From contig JAUVKM010000014.1 of NCBI GenBank assembly GCA_030596265.1, positions 1 through 16,825 on the forward strand: a stretch of DNA of 16,825 nt. Direction: 5' to 3'. Within the stretch, counting starts at the first letter, position 1; each line of letters opens with the position of its first letter. Source of the stretch: Candidatus Cloacimonadota bacterium (lineage in GTDB: Bacteria > Cloacimonadota > Cloacimonadia > Cloacimonadales > TCS61). Under the pieces are notes generated by a model. The model had not been told where the DNA came from. It saw only the letters and a program-made list of their open reading frames with translations, and made no database searches. This document shows, in pieces, positions 1-6,610 of this stretch. The position numbers and the translations under genes were made by a program.

Positions 1-88
1 AAAGTATTATTATCGTAAGCAGCCCACCTAAAGAAAACCAGAATATTTTTTTTGGAGGCCATTTTTTCTTTTCTATTGCTCTATCCAT
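1..88 (-). CDS. Periplasmic adaptor (membrane fusion) protein of an efflux transporter, N-terminal fragment
   Basis: Only the first 29 codons are present; the gene runs leftward off the window edge. Translation from the ATG at 88-86 starts MDRAIEKKKWPPKKIFWF and then enters a hydrophobic stretch (SLGGLLTIIIL), giving a short basic cytoplasmic tail followed by one membrane anchor. A charged MDRxIEKKKWxPKKI opening before a single anchor is typical, from memory, of HlyD/MacA-like adaptors encoded with MacB-type ABC permeases in Bacteroidetes and relatives. A Shine-Dalgarno GAGGAGC lies at 94-100 on this strand, and a sigma-54 promoter sits just upstream. The divergent NtrC/NtrY-type pair is a usual neighbour of such transporters. 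The gene itself is very probable; the family assignment rests on few residues. Confidence 0.72.
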   Translation of the reverse strand, partial: MDRAIEKKKWPPKKIFWFSLGGLLTIIIL

Positions 89-124
89 TCACAGCTCCTC
101 ATCTATTTTTCATATCTAATTAAA

Positions 125-139
125 GCAAATTATGTGCCA
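125..139 (-). promoter_or_regulatory. Sigma-54 (-24/-12) promoter for the adaptor gene
   Basis: On the minus strand the sequence reads TTGGCAC-ATAAT-TTGCTT. This matches the sigma-54 consensus TGGCAC-N5-TTGC at every conserved base, with TGGCAC at 139-134, TTGC at 128-125 and a spacer of exactly 5. Initiation is expected near position 113. That gives a 25-nt leader containing a Shine-Dalgarno and ending at the adaptor ATG (88). The adjacent divergent gene is itself a sigma-54 activator, which supports the call. Confidence 0.85.
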
Positions 140-191
140 AACACGTAATTCTCTATAATGTAAAAGGATACATGAAACATATCGCAATATT

Positions 192-231
192 CTGTTCGGA
201 AACGTACTGTTATATGTACGGTGACGGACAG
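192..231. promoter_or_regulatory. 40-bp imperfect palindrome, candidate activator (enhancer) binding site
   Basis: The outer arms are CTGTTCG (192-198) and CGGACAG (225-231), complementary at 6 of 7 positions. The inner arms CGTAC (203-207) and GTACG (216-220) are perfectly complementary. The separations are symmetric: 4 bp between outer and inner arms on each side and 8 bp in the centre. The centre is about 100 bp upstream of the predicted sigma-54 start site, the usual position for an NtrC-family enhancer. Binding by the neighbouring regulator is inference. The site also lies just upstream of the regulator's own candidate promoter, so autoregulation is possible. Confidence 0.55.
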
Positions 232-239
232 TTTTTTTA

Positions 240-269
240 TTGACGGTTTTTGATAATGAAAATTATTAT
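240..269 (+). promoter_or_regulatory. Candidate sigma-70-type promoter for the response regulator
   Basis: TTGACG (240-245) is followed after 18 bp by TATTAT (264-269). This would start transcription about 45 nt ahead of the regulator ATG at 322. In AT-rich DNA such matches arise easily, so this is a moderate call. The gene has a GGGAG ribosome binding site at 309-313. Confidence 0.4.
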
Positions 270-321
270 GCTATTGGTTTTTGAAAATGGAAAGAAGAAT
301 TCGGTATTGGGAGTAAAATAA

Positions 322-1695
322 ATGAACAAATTTGGCAAGATTTTAGCAATTGATGATAATGAAGATATTTTATTCAGTTTAAAGTTGCTCTTAAAGAATC
401 ATGTAGAAACAATTCACACAGAAATAAATCCCGATAGAATACCAGGTTTGTTAGAGCAAGGAAATTTTGATGTGATATTGCTCGATATGAATTTTACCAG
501 AGATATGATCGGCGGTCAGGAAGGTTTTTACTGGCTCAAGAAAATTCTTGAGTTAGATCCTTCAGCAGTTGTAATCTTTATTACAGCTTATGGAGATGTT
601 GAACGTGCTGTGAAAGCAATTAAAGCAGGAGCTGTGGACTTTGTTTTAAAACCATGGCAGAATGCAAAATTGCTGGCAACGATATCTTCTGCTCTTAAGT
701 TGCGAAATTCTTTAATTGAAGCAGATAAATTAAGACAAACAAGAAATGAATTATGTAAAAAACTAGATCAACCGTTTCACGATTTTATAGGTGATTCGGC
801 AGAAATGTATAAAGTATATAATATTATTCAGAAAGTAGCAGCAACTGACGCCAGCGTATTAGTATTGGGAGAAAATGGAACAGGGAAAGAACTTGTAGCT
901 AGGGCATTACATAGAAATTCTACCCGCAGAAACGATGTATTTTTGAGTGTCGATCTTGGATCAATAAGTGAAACATTATTTGAAAGTGAACTTTTTGGTC
1001 ATATTAAAGGTTCTTTTACAGATGCAAAAAAAGATAAACCCGGAAGATTTGAAGTTGCTTCGGGTGGTACACTTTTTCTCGATGAGATCGGGAACCTTTC
1101 ACTTCCCTTGCAGTCTAAATTATTAACTGCTATCGAAAAACAAGAAGTAACACGTGTCGGTTCTAACAAATCACGACCAATTGATGTCCGTTTGATATGT
1201 GCCACAAATATGCCGATTTATCAAATGGCTAAAGAAGGTAATTTTCGTCAGGATCTTCTCTATCGCATAAACACAGTCGAGATAACGCTACCATTGCTAA
1301 GTGAAAGAATCGATGATATTCCTCTACTGGTCGATCATTTCCTACAACAATTTGCACATAAATATAAAAAAAATATTAAGGGTGTTACTTCTGCTGCGAT
1401 GAAAAAACTTCGTCAATACAACTGGCCTGGAAACGTGCGTGAATTACAGCATTCTATAGAAAGAGCTGTAATTTTAAGTGAATCAAAGATCTTGCAACCG
1501 AACGATTTCATGTTGAAAACACCACAAAACACAGGTGATGAAGGAACATTAGGTACTTATAATATTGAGGATATTGAACGGGATATAATTCAACGAGCAT
1601 TGCGAAAAAGTAATGGTAATATCAGCCAGGCAGCTCAAGAACTGGGATTAACCAGGGCTTCATTATACAGAAGATTGGAAAAATATGGTTTATAG
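322..1695 (+). CDS. Sigma-54-dependent response regulator, NtrC family
   Basis: This 457-aa protein has the three NtrC-family domains in order. The receiver (about 7-122) has acidic pocket D11/D12, phosphoacceptor D55, T88 and K110. The AAA+ sigma-54 interaction domain (about 154-385) has Walker A GENGTGKE (183-190), Walker B GGTLFLDE (248-255), and the sigma-54-contacting loop as GSFTDA (230-235) in place of GAFTGA. The C-terminal Fis-type helix-turn-helix is at about 430-457 (GNISQAAQELGLTRASLYRR). It should be a cytoplasmic activator that, once phosphorylated, hydrolyses ATP to open sigma-54 promoters. The start has a GGGAG site 8 nt upstream. The gene overlaps the kinase gene by 11 nt, so the pair is probably co-translated. 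The likely target is the divergent efflux operon, whose promoter is of sigma-54 type. Length and domain order are normal. Confidence 0.95.
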   Translation: MNKFGKILAIDDNEDILFSLKLLLKNHVETIHTEINPDRIPGLLEQGNFDVILLDMNFTRDMIGGQEGFYWLKKILELDPSAVVIFITAYGDVERAVKAIKAGAVDFVLKPWQNAKLLATISSALKLRNSLIEADKLRQTRNELCKKLDQPFHDFIGDSAEMYKVYNIIQKVAATDASVLVLGENGTGKELVARALHRNSTRRNDVFLSVDLGSISETLFESELFGHIKGSFTDAKKDKPGRFEVASGGTLFLDEIGNLSLPLQSKLLTAIEKQEVTRVGSNKSRPIDVRLICATNMPIYQMAKEGNFRQDLLYRINTVEITLPLLSERIDDIPLLVDHFLQQFAHKYKKNIKGVTSAAMKKLRQYNWPGNVRELQHSIERAVILSESKILQPNDFMLKTPQNTGDEGTLGTYNIEDIERDIIQRALRKSNGNISQAAQELGLTRASLYRRLEKYGL

Positions 1696-3040
1696 AAATT
1701 TTAAAATTAATATAGTTGTTCGCATAATTCTGATCACTGTAATGATCTTAGCTGTGTTTATTTCAATTTATAGATTTGGGTTCAATGTAACACCGATTTT
1801 ACTGTGTGTTTTGATAATTTTTCAAATCTCTGACCTGATTAGATATGTCCAGAAAACGAATAGGTATCTAACCAGCTTTCTAGAATCTATTCGGTATGCC
1901 GATTTTTCACGTAGTTTTAAACTGGAAGGTTTGGGTTCTGCCTATGATGAAATGAGAGATGCCTTTAATGACGTAATATCAGATTTTCAAAAGATCCGGA
2001 CAGAAAAAGAGGAACACTTCCATTACTTGCAGAATGTAATTCAGCATATTGGAATTAGTCTGATTGCTTTTCAAAAAGATGGCTCTGTAGAAATGATCAA
2101 TAACAGTGCTAAAAAATTATTTCAGATCAGTAAGCTTAAAAATATTGATCAATTGGAAAGCTACAGTTCTGAGCTTGTGAAAAAAATGAAAAATATGAAA
2201 TCCGGTGAGCGCATTCTTGTGCAGGTTATTGATAACGATATGATGATGCAACTGGCAATCTATGCTACCGAATTTAAAATCAGGATGCAAAGTATAATCC
2301 TGGTTTCCATCCAAAATATTCAATCTGAATTAGAAGAACAGGAGATGGCAGCCTGGCAAAAACTTATCCAAGTTCTCACGCATGAGATAATGAATTCAAT
2401 TACACCGATAGCATCACTTTCTTCAACCATAAATGAACTTCTAAAAGATATTGATACAACGGATAACAAGCCGCAAATGATCGATGATGAAACTGTAATT
2501 GATATTAGAAATTCATTGAAGACGATTACTAAGAGAAGTACCGGTTTGGTCCATTTTGTTGAATCGTATCGTAATCTAACTAAAATACCTAAACCTAAAT
2601 TTAACATTATTCCAGTTAAAGAAATATTCAATAATGTTCACCTATTAATGGAGAAGAATATCAAATTAAAAGGTATAGATTGTGTGATTGATATTTCACC
2701 ACCCAGTTTAGAATTGACAGCAGATGAAGAATTGATTGAACAGGTGTTAATAAATCTTATTAAGAATGCTATGCATGCACTTTTTAATATTGAGAATGCT
2801 AAAATAATAATGAAAGCCTTCATGGATAAACGGGGTAGGGTTGTTGTGCAGTTGATCGATAACGGACCGGGAATTTTAAAAGAGGTAATTGATAAAATAT
2901 TTGTACCTTTCTTCACTACTAAACCGGATGGTTCCGGCATTGGACTTAGTCTATCCAAACAGATCATGAGAATGCACGGAGGTACACTTACAGCCCAATC
3001 AGAACCAAACGTGAAAACCAGTTTTACGTTACGATTCTAA
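1685..3040 (+). CDS. Membrane sensor histidine kinase, NtrY-like
   Basis: This 451-aa kinase starts with two hydrophobic segments close together (about 11-28 and 35-50), leaving almost no periplasmic loop. A HAMP-like/coiled linker and a PAS-like sensor region (about 113-210) follow. The phosphoacceptor H-box is LTHEIMNSITPI with H233. The HATPase domain has N-box NLIKN (357-361), G1 DNGPG (392-396), an F-box around FVPFFTT and G2 GSGIGLSLS (416-424). H-box and ATPase motifs are intact, so it should autophosphorylate and pass phosphate to D55 of the partner regulator. The tiny extracytoplasmic part suggests sensing in the membrane or cytoplasm rather than of a periplasmic ligand. The start lies inside the last codons of the regulator gene. 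The signal is unknown; envelope or drug stress is a guess from the linked transporter. Confidence 0.93.
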   Translation: MVYRNFKINIVVRIILITVMILAVFISIYRFGFNVTPILLCVLIIFQISDLIRYVQKTNRYLTSFLESIRYADFSRSFKLEGLGSAYDEMRDAFNDVISDFQKIRTEKEEHFHYLQNVIQHIGISLIAFQKDGSVEMINNSAKKLFQISKLKNIDQLESYSSELVKKMKNMKSGERILVQVIDNDMMMQLAIYATEFKIRMQSIILVSIQNIQSELEEQEMAAWQKLIQVLTHEIMNSITPIASLSSTINELLKDIDTTDNKPQMIDDETVIDIRNSLKTITKRSTGLVHFVESYRNLTKIPKPKFNIIPVKEIFNNVHLLMEKNIKLKGIDCVIDISPPSLELTADEELIEQVLINLIKNAMHALFNIENAKIIMKAFMDKRGRVVVQLIDNGPGILKEVIDKIFVPFFTTKPDGSGIGLSLSKQIMRMHGGTLTAQSEPNVKTSFTLRF

Positions 3041-3085
3041 ATTAGTTTTTCCTTCAAATTCAAATATTTTTATTGTTTATACTTT

Positions 3086-3119
3086 GTAGTAGGGGTGATT
3101 CGTGAATCGCCCCTACTAC
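3086..3119. terminator. 15-bp hairpin between convergent genes (terminator or palindromic repeat)
   Basis: The left arm GTAGTAGGGGTGATT (3086-3100) pairs with 3105-3119 across a CGTG loop: 15 pairs, one of them a T/G wobble. It sits in the 101-bp gap between the stop of the kinase gene and the stop of tldE on the other strand, so it could end transcription from both sides. Neither side has a clear run of Ts directly after the stem, so it is not a textbook intrinsic terminator. It may instead be a short dispersed palindromic element. Confidence 0.55.
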
Positions 3120-3141
3120 TATATTGTTCGCATTTAGATTA

Positions 3142-4428
3142 TTAAAACGTTGTTACATCCACAAAGTTGAAATCATCGATCAAGAGGGTCGGAACTTTGG
3201 CATAATACTCCTGCTGTATACTTGGTCCCATTGCCAGGATGCGTTTGGTCGCATCGTGCAGGATTTCATTCCAGCGGAAGTTCGTTACCGACTTTTGGAT
3301 CTTGCCGTCTTCGAAATATAGTACTCCATCCCGGGTCAGTCCTGTCCATTCACCGGTTTTACGGTCAGTGGGGCGAATATACCAGAAGTTGTTTACGATC
3401 ACACCGCGATCTACCATCTTCATCATTTCTTGCTCTGTTGTATCTCCACCATCTAAAATGATGTTGTAGGGTCGCAAAGCTTTTAAGTTATTCTTTTTAG
3501 CATAATATCTGGTTGCACTCATGTTCTTGAGTACACCGTCAACGATCCAATCGATATTTTCAGCCGGAATACCGCCGTTTAGGAATTTACTAGCTTCCAG
3601 ATCGGGATCGTCTAATCTAGAACGGAAAGTAAATTTATCTCCAAAAAATTGTTTCCCGATCTGATCCGTGAAAGGCGTGTGCCCTTCATCAGCTGTACGT
3701 CGGTCAAACGTCCAGATAAGATAAAACAGCCAGTTTAGAACTGCTGCTGGTCTTAAAATAACCGGGATTTTACCTTTCTCAATCTGTACCGGATTATTTA
3801 AACTGTCAAATTGGGAATTTAACTGATCGATCATAGTAGTCATACTGAATTTGGCATGATCCTTTACCGATCTGGAGACTTTGGTCTCCACACCTTCTCT
3901 CTTCATCGTCATGGAGTGAGAAAAACTGGTTGATCTATCAAATCCTTCAAAGCCATTCTTAGTTGTAAGGAAAGTATCATACACATGTTTTTGAGAAATT
4001 CCGGAAAGTTTGGCATCTTTCCCCTTAGCGTTTTTAACACACGTCAGTATATCATCGACAATTTTTTCCACCGTCAGATCGGCTGTATTTTTGGCATAGT
4101 TATTCACATCAGGCAGATCATGAGCAGGTTCACTTCCTACAAATTCCGGATCGGGTTGATTCAGTTTTGCCATGCCTTGGGCTGTTTTGATCAGATATTT
4201 AAGAGAATCTTCATCCAGATTATTACCGGAAGCTGCTCCGTTTTTATTATCGAAGGCAACGCTTAGATTTACATTCAATTTATTGCCGGAAATATGCTGG
4301 GTAATGCCATTCTGAGCAAAGCGAGTAAGCAGATCTTCCGAGCCGTTAATGCTGAAATTATAATCGGTAGCAATACAATTCTTGCGGATGAATTCCGCAG
4401 CTTTTTGCATCTCTTTATTAGTTATCAT
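3142..4428 (-). CDS. pmbA: TldE/PmbA, partner subunit of the TldD/TldE protease
   Basis: This 428-aa protein resembles the PmbA/TldE half of the TldD/E family and, as usual for this half, has no HExxxH metal site. In characterised bacteria TldD and TldE form a heterodimeric cytoplasmic metalloprotease that processes peptides such as microcin B17 precursor and degrades the CcdA antitoxin. TldE is the non-catalytic partner. The ATG overlaps the tldD stop (ATGA, 4425-4428), and its GGAGG ribosome binding site lies within the last tldD codons, so the two are translationally coupled. The frame ends with TAA at 3142, facing the kinase gene. Base composition is relatively GC-rich here, for example 29 of 60 in 3361-3420. 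Confidence 0.9.
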   Translation of the reverse strand: MITNKEMQKAAEFIRKNCIATDYNFSINGSEDLLTRFAQNGITQHISGNKLNVNLSVAFDNKNGAASGNNLDEDSLKYLIKTAQGMAKLNQPDPEFVGSEPAHDLPDVNNYAKNTADLTVEKIVDDILTCVKNAKGKDAKLSGISQKHVYDTFLTTKNGFEGFDRSTSFSHSMTMKREGVETKVSRSVKDHAKFSMTTMIDQLNSQFDSLNNPVQIEKGKIPVILRPAAVLNWLFYLIWTFDRRTADEGHTPFTDQIGKQFFGDKFTFRSRLDDPDLEASKFLNGGIPAENIDWIVDGVLKNMSATRYYAKKNNLKALRPYNIILDGGDTTEQEMMKMVDRGVIVNNFWYIRPTDRKTGEWTGLTRDGVLYFEDGKIQKSVTNFRWNEILHDATKRILAMGPSIQQEYYAKVPTLLIDDFNFVDVTTF

Positions 4429-5867
4429 TTCGATCCTCCTACACGAATATTACGGAAGCGGGCTAGAGCTCCGCCATGCGTCATCCTGCCGCGCTGACCG
4501 GGCTGACCCTTGCCGCAATTCGTTACACCGAACGTCTGAAAGAATCTCTCATCACAAATTGCATCCACACTGTTCCAGAATTCGGGATTATTTGATTTAT
4601 AGAGGACTTTCTTGAGCGGTCTGATTTTCTTACCGTTCTTTATTTCCCAGAACATATCACCCCCAAATTGGAAATTTACACGATGCTGGTCGATGGAGAA
4701 TGAACCGCGACCTTCGATGTAAACACCATCCTTTGTATCTGTGATCAATTCCTGAGGAGAGAGTTTTTCTTTACCCGGCTGCAGGTAGAGGTTGGGAATT
4801 CTATTGATGGGAAAATCGAAATAGTTGGTTGCCCGATTACAGCCGCGGCTCATTTTCAAACCGATGAGCGGTGCAGTTGCCCGGGTATTGCCGTATTCAT
4901 TCAAAATTCCATCTTTAATAATATACCATTTCTGGTTGGGAACACCATCGTCATCATAACCGGCTGTGGCAATTCCACCTTCCAGAGTATTATCAGCCAC
5001 AAAGTTCACTATCTTTGCTCCATATTGGTAATTTCCTAGTTTTTCGGGAGTGGCAAAACTGATGCCGGCAAAATCTGCTTCCCAGCCCAAAATTCTGTCC
5101 AGCTCAGTTGGATGTCCTACAGATTCGTGCATGGTAAGTGCTGTGTGGTTGGGATCAAGCAAAAGTGTTTTGCGCTCTTCCGATCCAAGTGAATCAGCAT
5201 GTACTTTCATGATCGCCTCTTGGGCTACCTGCACAGCTTTGTCGGTCAAATTAAGGCTTTGTACCCATTCCCACCCCTTGGCTTGTCCGCCATTGCTAAA
5301 GGTTCGGCTCTGGCTGTCACCTTCTGCTACGGCTGTGGCGGTAAGAGTTGGCTCGATGTAAACTGTCTGAATATCCAATCTGCTTCCTAGAGTGGAAGCG
5401 AACAGTTTCTTATCTTTACGGCACTCCAACATGAAGACAGCCAATTTAATTTCAGAAAAATTGAGCATTGTTTTATTAACTTCCAGCATCAATTCTACTT
5501 TTTCACTTAAGGGAACATCAAAAGGATCAATGTTGAATTGTGTTTTATAGGAATCGATATAACCTCTTTCATGCGCCAGAACCAGCCCATCTCCATACTT
5601 TATACGACCAGATTCTTTGGCGATTGCAAAAGCTTTTTTCACAGTCCCATTCACTGCATCAGCAGTGAAAACACTATTATGAGCGAAACCCCATGCTCCA
5701 TCTTTGAAAACTCTGATCCCGTAACCGTAGATCTCATTAAGTGAAGTATTCTTCAAGCTCAAGTTACGCAGATAGATCATTTCGGTACTCGATTTTTGAA
5801 TTCGGATATCAGCGTAATCAGCTCCTAAAGATTTTGCCGTATCCATTGCCAGTGATAGAAAATCCAC
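4425..5867 (-). CDS. tldD: TldD metalloprotease
   Basis: This 480-aa protein carries the TldD metal-binding motif HESVGH (247-252), of the HExxxH type, in the stretch MHESVGHPTELDRILG. It also has a C-terminal cysteine, C451 in FGVTNCGKGQPGQ, where the family has its third metal ligand. It should be the catalytic subunit of the TldD/TldE protease. The start is GTG at 5867-5865, chosen because an excellent Shine-Dalgarno AAAGGAGG lies just upstream. The next in-frame ATG (codon 8) would truncate the conserved N terminus. The gene begins 11 nt after the nuclease gene stop and overlaps tldE by 4 nt, so all four leftward genes could share one transcript. No separate promoter was recognised. Length is normal for the family. 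Confidence 0.94.
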   Translation of the reverse strand: MDFLSLAMDTAKSLGADYADIRIQKSSTEMIYLRNLSLKNTSLNEIYGYGIRVFKDGAWGFAHNSVFTADAVNGTVKKAFAIAKESGRIKYGDGLVLAHERGYIDSYKTQFNIDPFDVPLSEKVELMLEVNKTMLNFSEIKLAVFMLECRKDKKLFASTLGSRLDIQTVYIEPTLTATAVAEGDSQSRTFSNGGQAKGWEWVQSLNLTDKAVQVAQEAIMKVHADSLGSEERKTLLLDPNHTALTMHESVGHPTELDRILGWEADFAGISFATPEKLGNYQYGAKIVNFVADNTLEGGIATAGYDDDGVPNQKWYIIKDGILNEYGNTRATAPLIGLKMSRGCNRATNYFDFPINRIPNLYLQPGKEKLSPQELITDTKDGVYIEGRGSFSIDQHRVNFQFGGDMFWEIKNGKKIRPLKKVLYKSNNPEFWNSVDAICDERFFQTFGVTNCGKGQPGQRGRMTHGGALARFRNIRVGGSK

Positions 5868-5872
5868 TAAAA

Positions 5873-5880
5873 CCTCCTTT
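5873..5880 (-). promoter_or_regulatory. Strong tldD ribosome binding site overlapping the upstream stop codon
   Basis: On the minus strand the sequence is TAAAGGAGG followed by TTTTA and the GTG start of tldD. TAA is the nuclease stop (5881-5879), and its last two bases belong to the Shine-Dalgarno. This decides the GTG start and implies that ribosomes finishing the nuclease gene would stop on the tldD initiation region. Confidence 0.8.
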
Positions 5881-6607
5881 ATTCTTTTACAATTATTATT
5901 CTTCTACCATTTATTAAATAACAATTATTCTGTGAGTCAGCTACTAAGTTTAACCAATAATGAAATAGTGTTATTGTATCTTTTGTTCTTTTGTTAACTG
6001 ATTGGAATTTAGCAATGTTTGGATTAAAAGATAATTTATTTAACTTATCATTTTCATCCCATTGGATATCTTGTGAGGAATCTAGAATGAGTTCTTCAAT
6101 CCAGTTATTAACTTGATTATGCCAATAATCAAAATCTTCTCTTTGAACATACCCGAAAATTGCTGAATGAGATAAACCTTTGCCATGAATCTCTTTTTTG
6201 AAACGTTCAATTCCACCGGATTTTCCAGATTGAGAATGAACGTATTCTTTTTCTCTTCCAGAGCCTGGTGTAGGAATTCGTTTGGCTTCGATACAGAAAA
6301 TTGCTTTATCGTCTCCATCAAGGAAGAAAGCTAAATCGCTCTTTGGGCTTATTCCTGTAGATGTATCTTCAATATATTCTTTTGTAAGATTAAATGATGA
6401 AAGCTCTTCTTTTAAGAATGGTTTTAAGTAAAATTCTAATTTTTGAGTTATTCCTGGTTCATTCAAAATGCTGATATATTTTTCCTTATAAAGACTAATG
6501 AAACCTATAAAATGATTTTCTAAGAAAACTACAATCGATTCAACATGGGCGGATGGTTCTAAACATTCAATTCTACCAATATTGTAGTTTATGTTTGATG
6601 GAACCAC
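5879..6607 (-). CDS. PD-(D/E)XK nuclease-like protein, putative restriction subunit
   Basis: This 242-aa protein has no family name I can assign. The central part shows a PD-(D/E)XK-type core: D91 in SPKSDLAFFL and, 15 residues on, the E-x-K pair in CIEAKR (E107, K109). Upstream acidic helices around E58 match the fold's usual first helix. The following segment GGIERFKKEI...SHSAIFGYVQ...WI resembles DNA-cleaving PD-(D/E)XK proteins seen in defence loci. It is encoded 3 nt after the methyltransferase gene, so the two probably act as nuclease and modification enzyme. The start is GTG at 6607-6605, with AAGGA inside the end of the preceding gene. Composition is AT-rich like the methyltransferase. 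A non-restriction role is possible; cleavage is inferred. Confidence 0.7.
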   Translation of the reverse strand: MVPSNINYNIGRIECLEPSAHVESIVVFLENHFIGFISLYKEKYISILNEPGITQKLEFYLKPFLKEELSSFNLTKEYIEDTSTGISPKSDLAFFLDGDDKAIFCIEAKRIPTPGSGREKEYVHSQSGKSGGIERFKKEIHGKGLSHSAIFGYVQREDFDYWHNQVNNWIEELILDSSQDIQWDENDKLNKLSFNPNIAKFQSVNKRTKDTITLFHYWLNLVADSQNNCYLINGRRIIIVKE

Positions 6608-6610
6608 TAA

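Noticed and set aside
151..159. TATAAT at 154-159 as a promoter for the regulator
   Set aside because: No -35-like hexamer lies at a suitable distance upstream, and the start would fall before the palindrome, far from the gene; TTGACG/TATTAT at 240-269 is better placed.
6082..6321. 79-aa minus-strand frame inside the nuclease gene
   Set aside because: It is a shifted frame of the nuclease with no domain and no start signal; the longer frame holds the PD-(D/E)XK pattern.
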